Source of the DNA: Herbaspirillum sp. RV1423
GTDB lineage: Bacteria > Pseudomonadota > Gammaproteobacteria > Burkholderiales > Burkholderiaceae_D
Reading direction: 5' to 3'
NCBI RefSeq assembly: GCF_000577615.1
Contig: NZ_CBXX010000004.1
Coordinates: 186,001-250,000 of the forward strand
DNA length: 64,000 nucleotides
Below, in pieces: positions 46,264-59,884 of the stretch (position 1 is its first letter; each line of letters starts with the position of its first letter). A program made the translations under genes and the position numbers. Below the pieces are notes generated by a model. It was not told the DNA's origin and made no database searches. It saw only the letters and a program-made list of their open reading frames with translations.

Positions 46264-47601
46264 TCAGACCGTTACTTTATCAGCAATCCGCCTGGCCATT
46301 GCTTGCGCGACATCCGCCTGCTGCGCTTCAACCATGACGCGGATCAGCGGCTCGGTGCCGGAAGGCCTGATCAGCACGCGACCAGTGTCGCCCAGCGCCT
46401 TCTCGACCGCGTCTTTTTCGGCTTGCATGCCGGGATTGGTTTTCCAGTCGAAGCCGACGGGAATCTTGACGTTGATCAGGACTTGCGGATACAGGTTGAT
46501 GTCGGCCGTCATGTCGGCCAGGCTCTGTTTTGCGCGTTTGAGCGCCGACAATACCTGCAAGGCCGAAATGATGCCATCGCCGGTAGTGTGCTTGTCAAGG
46601 CACAGCAAGTGGCCCGAACCTTCGCCGCCAAGCAACCAGCCGCGCTCCTGCAGGGTTTCCAGCACATAGCGGTCACCGACCTTGGCGCGCGCAAAGCCGA
46701 TGCCCATGTTCTTGAAGGCGACTTCCAGCGCCATATTGGTCATGAGGGTGCCGACCGCACCAGACACCGGACCGGTAACGAGGCGATCCTTGACCATCAC
46801 GTACAGCAATTCGTCGCCATTGTAGATGCGACCGTTGGCGTCAACCATCACCAGGCGGTCGGCGTCGCCGTCCAGCGCGATGCCGACTTGCGCCTTGTTG
46901 GCAAGAACGGCTCTGGACAAGGCATCCGGCGCTGTCGCGCCGAAGCCTTCGTTGATGTTGAGGCCGTTGGGCTGATTGCCGATGGTGATGACTTCGGCGC
47001 CCAGTTCATGGAAGACGTGCGGCGCGATCTGGTAGGCGGCACCATGCGCGCAATCGACCACGATGCGCATGCCATGCAGGTCCAGGTCGTTGGGGAAGGT
47101 ACTCTTGCAGAATTCGATGTAGCGTCCCTGGGCATCGTCCAGGCGCCTAGCCTTGCCCAGTTTTTCGGAGGACACGCAGGCCATCGGCTGTTCCAGTTCA
47201 GCTTCGATTTCGGCTTCCACTGCATCTGCCAGCTTGTTGCCCGAGGCCGAGAAAAACTTGATGCCGTTGTCATGATAGGGATTATGCGAAGCCGAAATCA
47301 CCACCCCGGCCGACAACCGCAAGGCGCGCGTGAGATAGGCCACCGCCGGCGTCGGCACCGGGCCGGCCAGCATCACATCCACGCCGGCCGCGGCAAAACC
47401 GGCCTCCAACGCGGCTTCCAGCATGTAGCCGGAAATCCGAGTGTCCTTGCCGATCAGCACCGTCGGCTTGGCCGAGGAAGACCACGATTTGGTCAGCACC
47501 TTGCCGGCGGCATAGCCGAGACGCATGACGAAATCGGGCGTGATTGGCGCAATTCCCACGCGTCCGCGCACGCCATCGGTACCAAAATATTTTGCAGCCA
47601 T
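46264..47601 (-). CDS. glmM: Phosphoglucosamine mutase
   Basis: Converts glucosamine-6-phosphate to glucosamine-1-phosphate for UDP-GlcNAc synthesis. 445 residues from ATG 47601, the standard start [13 protein letters not shown]. The phosphorylated serine lies in SASHNPY, the metal-binding loop is DGDADR, and the sugar-binding and phosphate-binding loops GEGSGH and [11 protein letters not shown] are present. It follows folP after 43 bases, the usual ftsH-folP-glmM order. Confidence 0.97.
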   Translation of the reverse strand: MAAKYFGTDGVRGRVGIAPITPDFVMRLGYAAGKVLTKSWSSSAKPTVLIGKDTRISGYMLEAALEAGFAAAGVDVMLAGPVPTPAVAYLTRALRLSAGVVISASHNPYHDNGIKFFSASGNKLADAVEAEIEAELEQPMACVSSEKLGKARRLDDAQGRYIEFCKSTFPNDLDLHGMRIVVDCAHGAAYQIAPHVFHELGAEVITIGNQPNGLNINEGFGATAPDALSRAVLANKAQVGIALDGDADRLVMVDANGRIYNGDELLYVMVKDRLVTGPVSGAVGTLMTNMALEVAFKNMGIGFARAKVGDRYVLETLQERGWLLGGEGSGHLLCLDKHTTGDGIISALQVLSALKRAKQSLADMTADINLYPQVLINVKIPVGFDWKTNPGMQAEKDAVEKALGDTGRVLIRPSGTEPLIRVMVEAQQADVAQAMARRIADKVTV

Positions 47602-47644
47602 GATTCTGAGCTTTCTATTGACAGGTATTTTTATAAATTGTTTT

Positions 47645-48499
47645 TCAATCGCCAGCGGCGACCGTGCCGGCCTGCCAGACGTTGAGCGCGTCAACGGTCT
47701 CCGCAACATCGTGCACACGAATAATCATCGCACCTTGCGCCGCCGCTGCCAAGGCCGCGCCTAGGCTACCGGCCAGGCGCTGCTCCAGCGGCTTGCCGGT
47801 GATCGCGCCGATCATTGATTTGCGCGACATCCCGGCCAGCAGCGGCAAATCGAGCGTCTCGATCAGCCGGCGCGTGTTCCTGAGCAATTCGTAGTTATGT
47901 TCAACGCTCTTGCCGAAACCGAAACCGGGATCGATGCACAGGCGATCATGATCCACGCCGGCGGCTTGCAAGGCAAGGACACGCTCCTGCAGGAAAGCGG
48001 CAACTTCCTGCACTACGTCGCCGTATTCCGGTTGCTGCTGCATGGTCTGGGGATTGCCCTGCATGTGCATGATGCACAGGCCTGCGGCGCTGTCCTTGAC
48101 GGCATCGATGGCGCTCGGCGCGCGAAAACCGTTGATGTCGTTGATCATGTCGGCGCCGGCGATCAGGGCCTCGCGCATGACTTCCGGCTTGTAGGTATCA
48201 ATCGACAGCGGCTTGCCGCAGTCACGCAGCGCGTAAATCACCGGCATCACGCGCCTCAGTTCTTCGTCGAGAGGCACCGGCGGAATGCCGGGCCGGGTCG
48301 ATTCGCCACCGATGTCGATGATATCAACGCCGTCGGCAATCATTTGCTCGGCGTGCGACAGGGCAAACTCAAGCGAGGAATAACTGCCCCCGTCAGAGAA
48401 GGAATCGGGGGTGACGTTGAGGATGCCCATGACCAGAGGCCTGTGCCCCTGCCGGACCGTAAGGCGATAACGCCCGCATTGTAGATATTGTTGGTTCAT
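47645..48499 (-). CDS. folP: Dihydropteroate synthase
   Basis: Joins p-aminobenzoate to the pterin pyrophosphate in folate synthesis and is the sulfonamide target. 284 residues from ATG 48499 (MNQQYLQCG). Motifs: [30 protein letters not shown] and the C-terminal RVHDV. The upstream open frame is not used, since it would run through the ftsH terminator. Confidence 0.96.
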   Translation of the reverse strand: MNQQYLQCGRYRLTVRQGHRPLVMGILNVTPDSFSDGGSYSSLEFALSHAEQMIADGVDIIDIGGESTRPGIPPVPLDEELRRVMPVIYALRDCGKPLSIDTYKPEVMREALIAGADMINDINGFRAPSAIDAVKDSAAGLCIMHMQGNPQTMQQQPEYGDVVQEVAAFLQERVLALQAAGVDHDRLCIDPGFGFGKSVEHNYELLRNTRRLIETLDLPLLAGMSRKSMIGAITGKPLEQRLAGSLGAALAAAAQGAMIIRVHDVAETVDALNVWQAGTVAAGD

Positions 48500-48604
48500 T
48501 GAGGCTGAATCGTTTTCAAACCATGGTGCTCGAAGCTCACCTGCAGACGATGACTTGTTCTTGTTGATGTCTGCGTCGGAACGACTGTCTGGAACATGCC
48601 AAAC

Positions 48605-48635
48605 AAAGAAAAAGGGCGAGGATCGCTCCTCACCC
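48605..48635 (-). terminator. Terminator between ftsH and folP
   Basis: On the minus strand GGGTGAGGA pairs with TCCTCGCCC (48614-48635) around GCGA, followed by TTTTTCTTTG. It suggests that folP-glmM have their own promoter or depend on read-through. Confidence 0.78.
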
Positions 48636-48663
48636 CGGACCAGCTTCGCTTCCGGCCCCTTGA

Positions 48664-50550
48664 TCAGGCGGGGGCAGTAGCGTTCGGCGAAATATCGCTT
48701 GGCGGCGTGTTGTCGGAAGACTTCTTGGCCGGTATGCCGGATTTCGGCGGACGCGGTTCGTTGCCGGCCATGATGTCGCTGATCTGGTCGGCGTCGATAG
48801 TTTCCCAATCGAGCAGCTTTTGCGCCATGACTTCGACCTTGTCGCGATTCTCTTCCAGCAGTCTGCGCGACAACGCATATTGCGTATCGAGGATCTTGCG
48901 GATCTCGGTGTCGACCTTTTGTTGGGTCGCTTCCGAGACGGTCTTGGACGACATGCGACCGAAATAAGCGTCTTGCTCGGTGTCCTCATAGACCATGGTA
49001 CCCAGCGACTCGGACATGCCGTAACGCGTCACCATTGCGCGCGCCAGTTTGGTGGCGCGTTCGAAGTCGTTGGAAGCGCCGGTCGACATCTGGTGCATGA
49101 AAATCTCTTCTGCAATGCGGCCGCCGAACAGGATCGCGATTTCTTCCAGCATCTTGTCCTTGTACATGTTGACGCGATCATGTTCAGGCAACTGCCAAGT
49201 CAGGCCGAGCGCATAGCCGCGCGGCATGATCGTGACCTTGTGCACCGGATCTGCCTTCGGCAACAGCTTGGCGACGACGGCATGGCCGGACTCATGGTAC
49301 GCAGTGTTGCGGCGTTCTTCTTCGCGCATCACGGCGGACTTGCGTTCCGGGCCCATGACGATCTTGTCCTTGGCGTCTTCGAAATCCTGCATTTCGACCA
49401 GACGCTTGCTGCGGCGTGCCGCAAACAGGGCTGCTTCGTTGACCAGGTTGGCCAGGTCGGCCCCGGAAAAACCGGGCGTGCCGCGTGCCAGGATATCGGC
49501 CTTGACGTCAGGCGCGATAGGCACCTTGCGCATGTGGACATACAAAATCTGTTCGCGGCCGCGAATGTCCGGCAGGCCAACCATCACCTGGCGGTCGAAA
49601 CGGCCCGGACGCAGCAGCGCCTTGTCGAGCACGTCGGCACGGTTGGTCGCAGCGATCACGATGACGCCGGAGTTGGCTTCAAAACCATCCATCTCAACCA
49701 GCATCTGGTTCAGCGTCTGTTCGCGTTCGTCGTTGCCGCCGCCCATGCCGGCGCCGCGATGGCGACCGACTGCATCAATTTCGTCGATGAAGATGATGCA
49801 CGGTGCGTGCTTCTTGGCGTTTTCAAACATGTCGCGCACACGCGAGGCGCCCACGCCGACGAACATTTCGACAAAGTCGGAACCGGAAATGGTGAAGAAC
49901 GGCACTTTGGCTTCGCCGGCAATAGCGCGGGCCAGCAATGTCTTACCGGTACCCGGAGGGCCGACCATCAGGACGCCGTGCGGAATGCGGCCGCCGAGCT
50001 TCTGGAATTTGGTCGGATCGCGCAGGAATTCGACCAGCTCCTGCACTTCTTCCTTAGCTTCATCGCAACCGGCGACATCGGCGAAAGTCACCGAATTGCT
50101 GTTCTCGTCAAGCATGCGCGCCTTCGATTTGCCGAAGGAAAACGCGCCGCCTTTGCCGCCGCCCTGCATCTGGCGCATGAAGAATACCCAGACGCCGATC
50201 AGCAACAGCATCGGGAACCAGGAAATGAAAACTTGCGACAGGAAGGATTGTTCTTCAGGTTGCTTGACGTCGAACTTGACGCCGTTGTTCAGCAGGTCGC
50301 CGACCAAGCCGCGGTCCAGATAGGTCGCGGCAGTCTTGACTTTCTTGCCGTCCTGCGTGGTGGCGACGATGCTGCGGTCTTCAATGGTCGCGTCCTTGAT
50401 GTGGCCGGCTTTTACTTCGCTGATGAAGTCGGAGTATGCGATCGGCGTCGCTCCGGACGCCAGACTGCGGCTGTCGAACTGTTTAAAGACCATAAACAGC
50501 ACCAGGGCGATCACCACCCAAATGGCGGCTTTGGAAAACATGTTGTTCAC
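48664..50550 (-). CDS. ftsH: ATP-dependent zinc metalloprotease FtsH
   Basis: Membrane-bound AAA+ protease for quality control and regulator turnover. 628 residues from a GTG at 50550, which has GGAGGAG at the right distance; the commonly assumed ATG three codons later has less support. Two membrane segments (about 9-25 and 106-126) flank a periplasmic domain. The AAA module has Walker A GPPGTGKT (197-204), and the zinc site is HESGH. The C-terminal tail is Pro-rich. Confidence 0.97.
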   Translation of the reverse strand: MNNMFSKAAIWVVIALVLFMVFKQFDSRSLASGATPIAYSDFISEVKAGHIKDATIEDRSIVATTQDGKKVKTAATYLDRGLVGDLLNNGVKFDVKQPEEQSFLSQVFISWFPMLLLIGVWVFFMRQMQGGGKGGAFSFGKSKARMLDENSNSVTFADVAGCDEAKEEVQELVEFLRDPTKFQKLGGRIPHGVLMVGPPGTGKTLLARAIAGEAKVPFFTISGSDFVEMFVGVGASRVRDMFENAKKHAPCIIFIDEIDAVGRHRGAGMGGGNDEREQTLNQMLVEMDGFEANSGVIVIAATNRADVLDKALLRPGRFDRQVMVGLPDIRGREQILYVHMRKVPIAPDVKADILARGTPGFSGADLANLVNEAALFAARRSKRLVEMQDFEDAKDKIVMGPERKSAVMREEERRNTAYHESGHAVVAKLLPKADPVHKVTIMPRGYALGLTWQLPEHDRVNMYKDKMLEEIAILFGGRIAEEIFMHQMSTGASNDFERATKLARAMVTRYGMSESLGTMVYEDTEQDAYFGRMSSKTVSEATQQKVDTEIRKILDTQYALSRRLLEENRDKVEVMAQKLLDWETIDADQISDIMAGNEPRPPKSGIPAKKSSDNTPPSDISPNATAPA

Positions 50551-50847
50551 TAGAACTCCTCCGACGCGAGCGCGCCTCATTACCTATATTTGTCCGATTT
50601 TACTCGGATTCATCTGCGCTTACTAGGAAACCGTCCATACCGGCAGCCCTGCACTGGACTACGGCAAACCAGCGCGCAAACTTGAATGCGGCGAAACGGG
50701 AAAACGACGTCGGAATCGACGTACAAAAATTCCCTCTCAACGTACAAATGGGGGTTTCCAGTGATAGATGTGCGGCCGGAAACGATGAAATCAAGGAGAA
50801 AAATGGCTGGAATACCGGTTTTTCGCCCAAGATTTACGACATGACGC
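50551..50847. other. Gap between rlmE and ftsH
   Basis: About 300 bases between two minus-strand genes. No protein with recognisable features is encoded; short frames on either strand have no ribosome site or family resemblance. It presumably holds the ftsH promoter. Confidence 0.4.
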
Positions 50848-51492
50848 CTATACCGGATTCTTGAGAATCTTGCCCAAAAGGAAAATTTCGGAGGATTTGT
50901 CGCGGCTGGCTTTGGGCTTCTTCGACGTCACGGTCTTGAACTCGGCGCGAAACTTGTGCAGCAGCTCGTTGTAGCCGGTGCCGTTGAAGCACTTTACCAG
51001 CAAGGAACCGGTCGGTTTCATGTGCAATTGCGTAAATTCGATTGCCAGATCGATAAGATGCTCGACCCGCGCCGCGTCGGCAATGGCCACCCCGGACAGG
51101 TTGGGCGCCATGTCGGACAACACCAGATCAACCTTGCGGCCATCCAGAATCGCCTCCAGTTGCCGCAAGGAAGCCTCTTCGCGAAAATCGCCCTGGATGA
51201 AATGCACATCCGCAATCGGGTCCATCGGCAACATGTCCAAGCCGATGATGGTGCCGCGAATGCCTCCGCCCTCAAGGCCGGCCAGCTTGTTGCGCGCGTA
51301 TTGCGACCAACTGCCCGGCGTCGAACCGAGGTCGACGATGACCTGGCCGGGCTTGATCAGCTTTTCCTCTTCGTCGATTTCCTTGAGCTTATAGGCGGCG
51401 CGCGCACGATAGCCCTCCTTCTGCGCAAGCTTCACATATGGATCGTTAATGTGATCGTGCAGCCAGTTTTTGTTTAATTTGTTCTTTGCCAT
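50848..51492 (-). CDS. rlmE: 23S rRNA 2'-O-ribose U2552 methyltransferase
   Basis: Heat-shock-linked rRNA methyltransferase (FtsJ/RrmJ) of 214 residues. Motifs: [13 protein letters not shown] with the first catalytic lysine, the SAM loop [12 protein letters not shown], the catalytic aspartate in [10 protein letters not shown] and the second lysine in LVKCFNG. Divergent from yhbY with 87 bases between the starts, as in E. coli. Confidence 0.97.
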   Translation of the reverse strand: MAKNKLNKNWLHDHINDPYVKLAQKEGYRARAAYKLKEIDEEEKLIKPGQVIVDLGSTPGSWSQYARNKLAGLEGGGIRGTIIGLDMLPMDPIADVHFIQGDFREEASLRQLEAILDGRKVDLVLSDMAPNLSGVAIADAARVEHLIDLAIEFTQLHMKPTGSLLVKCFNGTGYNELLHKFRAEFKTVTSKKPKASRDKSSEIFLLGKILKNPV

Positions 51493-51579
51493 TCGCGTAG
51501 AATACTGGTTTTAAATATTAAGGGACAGAGTTCGGGTCTGCTGACAGGCTCAAGCTGCAAGCCCCGCCAGAAACAATCT

Positions 51580-52053
51580 ATGTTGAAACTTACTCCCGCA
51601 GAGCGCAGCGAACTGCGCGCCGAAGCGCATGGCCTGAGTCCTGTCGTGATCATCGGCGAAGGCGGTCTGACGCCTGCCGTCACCAAGGAAATCGACGCCG
51701 GCCTGAACGCTCACGGCCTCATCAAAGTGCGCGTATTCGGCGATGACCGCGAAGCGCGCGTGGCCATTTACGACACCATCTGCGAAGAACTGAAAGCGGC
51801 CCCGGTGCAGCACATAGGCAAACTGCTGGTGATCTTCCGCCCGAAGAAGGACGCCGCCAAAGACCAGCGCAGCGAAACGCGCGGCAAGGGCATGCGCGAA
51901 GTCACCATCGTCAAGCCAAGCCCCAGCGGCACCAAGCGCCCGACGGTCAGCAAGGTCATGCTCAAGGGCAACGAACGCGTGACTGCCGGTGGTTCGATCA
52001 AACGCGCCAAACCGCGTCAGAAAAGCGTCAAGAAATCGATGTCGAGCCGTTGA
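51580..52053 (+). CDS. yhbY: YhbY-family RNA-binding protein (CRM domain)
   Basis: A small ribosome-associated RNA-binding protein. The first 97 residues form the CRM domain with ERSELRAEAHGLSPVVIIGEGGLT and the GLIKVRVFGDDREAR segment. It has an extra basic tail of about 60 residues (KPSPSGTKRPTVSK, KRAKPRQKSVKKS) that E. coli YhbY lacks. Followed by a strong bidirectional terminator. Confidence 0.92.
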   Translation: MLKLTPAERSELRAEAHGLSPVVIIGEGGLTPAVTKEIDAGLNAHGLIKVRVFGDDREARVAIYDTICEELKAAPVQHIGKLLVIFRPKKDAAKDQRSETRGKGMREVTIVKPSPSGTKRPTVSKVMLKGNERVTAGGSIKRAKPRQKSVKKSMSSR

Positions 52054-52078
52054 CCCGCGCACTTCTTCGCAGAAGAAA

Positions 52079-52106
52079 AAATGCCCGCCGAAGCGGGCAT
52101 TTTTTT
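52079..52106. terminator. Bidirectional terminator between yhbY and greA
   Basis: AAATGCCCGC (52079-52088) pairs with GCGGGCATTT (52093-52102) around CGAA. T-runs on both sides serve the two convergent genes. Confidence 0.9.
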
Positions 52107-52173
52107 GACCTCCACGAGACGCTGTTCATCCACTCATCATCTACAGCGCCGCAGCCGGCCATGATGCAGCCAC

Positions 52174-52650
52174 TCAGACGTAGCGCACTTCCAGAATTTC
52201 ATACTCGCGCAAACCTGATGGCGCCTCGACGGCCACCACGTCGCCGGCGCTCTTGCCGATCAATGCGCGGGCGATCGGCGACGTCACCGATACCTTGGAT
52301 TCCTTGATGTCGGCTTCGTCGATGCCGACGATCTGGTAAGTCACCTTCTCGCCGCTATCCAGGTTTTCCAGGTCGACGGTCGATGCAAAGACCACGCGGC
52401 CGTCCGCGCTCAAGGTTGCGGGATCGACGACCAGCGCCGAGCCCAGCTTGCCTTCCAGATCCGCGATGCGGCCTTCGATGAAAGCCTGGCGTTCCTTTGC
52501 GGCATCGTATTCGGCGTTTTCCGACAAATCGCCCTGCGCGCGCGCTTCAGCGATCGCATTGATGACGGCCGGACGTTCTTTAGATTTCAAACGCTGCAAC
52601 TCTTCCTTCAGAAGCTCTGCACCATGCTTGGTGATGGGAACTGTACTCAT
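52174..52650 (-). CDS. greA: Transcription elongation factor GreA
   Basis: Rescues backtracked RNA polymerase by stimulating transcript cleavage. 158 residues from ATG 52650, giving the usual N-terminus [18 protein letters not shown]. The coiled-coil tip has the acidic [15 protein letters not shown] motif, and the C-terminal domain follows. An open frame continues upstream but includes part of a large inverted repeat and is not used. Confidence 0.97.
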   Translation of the reverse strand: MSTVPITKHGAELLKEELQRLKSKERPAVINAIAEARAQGDLSENAEYDAAKERQAFIEGRIADLEGKLGSALVVDPATLSADGRVVFASTVDLENLDSGEKVTYQIVGIDEADIKESKVSVTSPIARALIGKSAGDVVAVEAPSGLREYEILEVRYV

Positions 52651-52701
52651 AAAACTCTCAACAAAAAATGAGGCACTTTTGTATGACTTGCCCTGGAGGC
52701 C

Positions 52702-52750
52702 GTTGCAACATCGCGCCGGCGGTTCCGCAGCGGCGGCGCGATGTTGCAAC
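52702..52750. repeat. Perfect 17-bp inverted repeat upstream of greA
   Basis: GTTGCAACATCGCGCCG at 52702-52718 is repeated exactly in inverse at 52734-52750, with a 15-base centre that can itself fold (GCGG/CCGC). No T-run follows on either strand. It lies between the greA start and the carB terminator. Confidence 0.8.
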
Positions 52751-52782
52751 AGCCCTTACAGGCAAATACAGAGTTTGCCGTT

Positions 52783-52823
52783 AAAAAAGACACAGAGGGC
52801 ATCGAATACTCAGATGCCCTCTG
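52783..52823 (-). terminator. Terminator of carAB
   Basis: On the minus strand CAGAGGGCATC pairs with GATGCCCTCTG (52793-52823) around a 9-base loop, followed by TGTC and six T. It lies about 40 bases after the carB stop and separates carAB from greA. Confidence 0.82.
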
Positions 52824-52864
52824 CACTAGTAATGAAACTCAGCAATGAAACGTGTATGTGGGGT

Positions 52865-56090
<3,226 letters not shown>

Positions 56091-56098
<8 letters not shown>

Positions 56099-57263
56099 GT
56101 TTCTTTTTCTCCATCATCGCCACAAATTTATCGAACAGGGGGGCGATGTCATGCGGCCCGGGCGATGCTTCGGGGTGGCCCTGGAAGCAGAACGCGGGCT
56201 TATCGGTACGGGCAAAACCTTGCAGCGAGCCGTCGAACAGCGACACGTGCGTGACGCGGCAGTTGGCCGGCAAAGTCGCGGCATCCACGGCAAAACCGTG
56301 GTTTTGCGACGTGATCAGTACTTGTTTGGTTTCCAGGTCCTGCACCGGATGGTTCGCGCCGTGGTGACCGAACTTCATCTTCAGCGTCTTGGCGCCGGAA
56401 GCCAACGCCATGATCTGATGGCCGAGGCAAATGCCGAAGGTCGGGATACCGCGCTCGATCAGCTCCTTCGACGCGGCAATCGCGTAGTCGCACGGTTCCG
56501 GATCGCCGGGGCCGTTGGACAGGAAGATGCCGTCGGGATTGAGCGCCAGCGCTTCGGCGGCAGTCGCCTGCGCCGGCAGCACGGTCACCTTGCAGCCGCG
56601 CTCGGCGAGCATGCGCAGGATGTTGTACTTGACGCCATAGTCGAAGGCGACCACGTGAAATTTCGGCGTGATTTGCTGGCCGTAGCCACGGCCGAGCTTC
56701 CACTCGGTCTCGGTCCAGTTATACGCTTGTTTGGTCGACACGACCTTGGCCAGGTCCATGCCCGCAAGGCCGGGGAAAGCGCGCGCCAATTCCAGCGCCT
56801 TGGCGGTGGCCGCGTCAATGTCCGATTCGCCGGCCACGATGGCGCCATTCTGCGCCCCCTTTTCGCGCAGGATGCGGGTCAGCTTGCGCGTGTCGATGCC
56901 GGCAATCGCCACAATATTGTTGGCTTGCAGATAATCGCTCAGGTTTTGCTTGGTGCGAAAATTGGAAGTCAGGCGCGGCAGATCCTTGATGATCAGGCCG
57001 GCAGCGTGAATCTGCGATGCTTCGACGTCTTCGGGATTGACGCCGGTGTTGCCGATATGCGGGTAAGTCAGTGTGACGATCTGGCGGCTGTAGCTGGGGT
57101 CGGTCAGAATTTCCTGATAGCCGGTCATGGCGGTGTTGAAAACGACTTCACCGGCGGTCGTGTTGACCTTGCCGGCGGCGCCGATGGAAACACCAAGAAA
57201 AACGGACCCGTCTGCTAGCGCGAGGATGGCCGGAACGGTAGGGCCAGAAAGAAGAGGCAGCAA
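56091..57263 (-). CDS. carA: Carbamoyl phosphate synthase, small subunit
   Basis: Glutaminase subunit of 390 residues that supplies ammonia to CarB. The C-terminal class I glutamine amidotransferase domain has the nucleophilic cysteine in FGICLGHQ and the later histidine/glutamate in [11 protein letters not shown]. The start is a TTG at 57263, supported by AGGAG six bases upstream; no ATG is available near it. A rare start codon may lower its translation. Confidence 0.96.
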
Positions 57264-57573
57264 GGGTAACTCCTGAGATTGTTACCGCCGCTGGCCTGAC
57301 CAGATCTAGGGACGCACCCAACCAACCGACGACCGGCGCAAACACCCCGTTTTAACTACGTGGGGGAAGGTTGTGGGTCTGCTGGGGCGAGGTGGAGGAT
57401 TCGGTATGCGCTACGGCGGAATTTAAATTAGCTAAACCGCTCGATTATAGCGCAAAATGCGCCCCCCAGCAAATCCAAAGATTGCCGGACGGCGCATTTC
57501 CAGACCTTCCCGGTTATCAAAAACCGGCTAAAAATCAACTAATTAGCAGATTATTTACATACCGATCCAGGTC
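57264..57573. other. carA leader and promoter region
   Basis: This 310-base gap between the DUF336 gene and carA holds a clear promoter at 57444-57472 and a leader of roughly 170 bases before the carA TTG. No leader peptide or attenuator with a T-run is evident. Confidence 0.5.
57444..57472 (-). promoter_or_regulatory. carAB promoter
   Basis: On the minus strand TTGCTG (57467-57472) and a perfect TATAAT (57444-57449) are separated by 17 bases. Confidence 0.7.
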
Positions 57574-57981
57574 TCACAGACCCAGTGCGGCGATACCCGC
57601 CTTGGCGATCTGCACATCCTCCGACGACTTCACGCCGGACACGCCGACGGCGCCGACACATTGCCCTTCGACAACGATAGGCACGCCGCCTTCCAGCAAG
57701 CCATCCAGTTCCGGAGCACACAGAAAGGAGAAGCGGCCGTTATTGATCATGTCTTCGTAAATCTTGGTTTCGCGACGGCCCAGGGCGGCAGTCTTGGCCT
57801 TGGCCGGAGCGATGTGCGAGGAAGCAGGCGCAGCGCCGTCCAGGCGTTGCAACCACAGCAAGTGACCACCATCGTCGACGATGGCAATGACGACCGCCCA
57901 GTTATTGGCCTTGGCTTCCGCTTCGGCGCCGGCGGCGATTTTCTTCAGGTCTTCGAGTGTCAGGTATGGTTTCGTTTGCAT
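57574..57981 (-). CDS. GlcG/HbpS-like DUF336 protein
   Basis: A 135-residue protein of the GlcG/HbpS (DUF336) family, which forms small octameric alpha/beta proteins; some relatives bind heme. Seen: ANNWAVVIAIVDDGGHLLWLQRLDGA near the start and GGVPIVVEGQCVGAVGVSGVKSSEDVQIAKAGI at the end. No signal peptide. Family members often accompany oxidoreductases, but this one stands alone upstream of carA, so the role is open. Confidence 0.87.
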   Translation of the reverse strand: MQTKPYLTLEDLKKIAAGAEAEAKANNWAVVIAIVDDGGHLLWLQRLDGAAPASSHIAPAKAKTAALGRRETKIYEDMINNGRFSFLCAPELDGLLEGGVPIVVEGQCVGAVGVSGVKSSEDVQIAKAGIAALGL

Positions 57982-58201
57982 GATGCTCCCAAATGGCTCA
58001 AGTAAAAAAGAATGCTGATTGTAAGTCGAGATTGCGCCGCTGGCACAAAATATGCTGAACTCGCGGCATCCGCTTTCATTGCACGGCTACGTCAGCATAT
58101 ATAAGACATTGACCTTATTGCAATTTTTCAAAAATAAGCTTTTGACATCGGCGATGAAATTGTTTACATTCCAGCAGTCATACCGATAGGGAAATGTCCT
58201 G

Positions 58202-58768
58202 ATGACAACACGCAACGCCGCACGATACCGACAACATCTCGCAAAAGCGTGCGTGCTGGCTGCCGGCCTCTGGTTCTGCAGCACCGCGTGGAGCATCGAC
58301 AATCCCCCCCAGCAAGATCCTCTTCCTCCCGGCAAAGCAAACATCGCTCTCGCCAAACTGCATGACATCACCAACCGCGCTTCCGAACTGGCCGTCCAAG
58401 CGTTGAGCATGCTCGGCATCAACTACCGCTATGGCGGCACCTCGCCGGAAACCGGCCTGGATTGCAGCGGCCTGGTGCGTTACGTCTTTAAGGAAGCATG
58501 GGGCACCGACCTGCCGCGCACCTCGGCTGAAATCAGCCGCGTCGGTGAAAAAGTCGACAAGATCGACCTGCGTCCGGGCGACCTGGTGTTTTACAACACA
58601 CTACGCCGCGGTTTCTCGCATGTCGGCATCTATCTCGGCGACCGCAAATTCATCCACTCGCCATCCGCGGGCGGCCAGGTGCGCATCGAAGATATGGATC
58701 TGGCGTACTGGAAAAAACGCTTCAACGGCGCGCGTCGGATCGTCACCGAAGGCGAAGAACCGCACTAA
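58202..58768 (+). CDS. Exported NlpC/P60 peptidoglycan hydrolase
   Basis: A 188-residue secreted cysteine peptidase that should cut peptide bonds in peptidoglycan. Signal peptide to about residue 31 (cleavage near AWS). The NlpC/P60 domain has the catalytic C88 (LDCSGLV), H140 (SHVGIYLG) and H152 (FIHSP). No lipobox or SH3 domain is present. AGGGA precedes the ATG. Confidence 0.92.
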   Translation: MTTRNAARYRQHLAKACVLAAGLWFCSTAWSIDNPPQQDPLPPGKANIALAKLHDITNRASELAVQALSMLGINYRYGGTSPETGLDCSGLVRYVFKEAWGTDLPRTSAEISRVGEKVDKIDLRPGDLVFYNTLRRGFSHVGIYLGDRKFIHSPSAGGQVRIEDMDLAYWKKRFNGARRIVTEGEEPH

Positions 58769-58776
58769 GTACCAAG

Positions 58777-58802
58777 TCCGGGATTGTGATCCCCGGATTT
58801 CC
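58777..58802 (+). terminator. Weak terminator after the NlpC/P60 gene
   Basis: TCCGGG (58777-58782) pairs with CCCGGA (58792-58797), followed by only three T. It lies eight bases after the stop codon and before a convergent gene. Confidence 0.35.
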
Positions 58803-58827
58803 CATCATTGCCCGCCGAACAGCGTCG

Positions 58828-59763
58828 TTAATTCCCGCTTTTTGCCTTCAATTTCTGCCTGAGTTCCGGCATCGCCTTCATCGTCGCCTGCTCTCCGGCC
58901 AGAATCGCCAGATTGCGTCCCGCAAAATCGCTGCCCTTCATCGCCCCCAGTCCAGGCTGGATAACGATATCTGCATCCTTCAATTCGTAGTAGTTGATGC
59001 TCTGCCCCATGATCGCGAAGGTCTGCAGCATCACGTCGACCGAACTGGACGAAGCCTGGGCTTCAGGCTGAGCCGAGATATTCACGGCAATCACGAAGTC
59101 CGCCCCCATTTCGCGTGCAAAATGCACCGGCACCGGCGCCACCAGGCCGCCGTCGACATAATAGTGATCGCCGATCTTGACCGACTGAAACACGCCCGGC
59201 ACGGCCGATGATGCGCGCACCGCGACGCCGGCGTTGCCGCGCCGGAACAGGATCGGCTGGCCCGTCTTGAGGTCGGTCGCGACGGCGCCGAACGGCAGTT
59301 TGAATTTTTCGATCGGCAAGTTATTGACTGAGCGGTTGACGTAACTCTGCACGCCCTCGCCCTTCAGCACCCCGCTGACCTTGGCGAAAAACGGCACCGA
59401 CCAGTCGGAAATGGTTGCTTCGTCCATATCAAGCGCCAGCTTCTGCAAGGCAAAGCCGTTGTTGCCCGCGGCATACAAAGCGCCCACCAGGCTGCCCGCG
59501 CTGGTGCCGACCACGATGTCGGGGAAGATGCCCTGCGACTCCAGCGCCTTGATCACGCCGACGTGCGCGAACCCGCGCGCCGCGCCTCCGCCAAGCACCA
59601 GTGCGATACGCGGCTTTTGCTGCGGCCTGGCCGGCGCCGCAATCGGCGTCACCGTCGCGGCGACGGGTGTGTCGACGTTTTTTTGCGGCAGGATGCTGCA
59701 GGCGGACAGCAGGAGAAGGAAGAGCGGAAAGAGCGCGCTGACGGCGCCACGCAAAGCGGACAT
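58828..59763 (-). CDS. Patatin-like phospholipase lipoprotein (RssA type)
   Basis: A 311-residue predicted lipoprotein (lipobox LLSAC, C22) with a patatin domain: oxyanion loop GGGAARGFAHVG, nucleophile S88 in GTSAGS and the partner aspartate in the DGG motif (YVDGGLVAPVPV). Such enzymes hydrolyse acyl ester bonds of lipids. The start ATG 59763 is chosen over a GTG at 59778, as it gives a compact signal peptide with Arg at position 5. Divergent from the TetR gene. Confidence 0.9.
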   Translation of the reverse strand: MSALRGAVSALFPLFLLLLSACSILPQKNVDTPVAATVTPIAAPARPQQKPRIALVLGGGAARGFAHVGVIKALESQGIFPDIVVGTSAGSLVGALYAAGNNGFALQKLALDMDEATISDWSVPFFAKVSGVLKGEGVQSYVNRSVNNLPIEKFKLPFGAVATDLKTGQPILFRRGNAGVAVRASSAVPGVFQSVKIGDHYYVDGGLVAPVPVHFAREMGADFVIAVNISAQPEAQASSSSVDVMLQTFAIMGQSINYYELKDADIVIQPGLGAMKGSDFAGRNLAILAGEQATMKAMPELRQKLKAKSGN

Positions 59764-59849
59764 ATTCTTCGAGAACACAAAATCTCAGCCCGGACGGGCG
59801 CAACCATTTTAGCCGAAACACCTTCCTGCCTGCCGTCGCCCTCTTTCCC

Positions 59850-59878
59850 TTGATTTGGAAACAATCATTTCCTATAAT
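59850..59878 (+). promoter_or_regulatory. tetR promoter with palindromic operator in the spacer
   Basis: TTGATT (59850-59855) and a perfect TATAAT (59873-59878) are 17 bases apart. The spacer holds the palindrome GGAAA-CAATCA-TTTCC (59857-59872). A repressor bound there would block the promoter, which suggests autorepression. The start codon at 59885 lies about where transcription should begin, so the mRNA may be leaderless. Confidence 0.65.
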
Positions 59879-59884
59879 ACGGCA

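Noticed and set aside
50600-50864. Small genes on either strand between rlmE and ftsH
   Set aside because: The frames overlap one another on opposite strands and have neither ribosome sites nor recognisable features.
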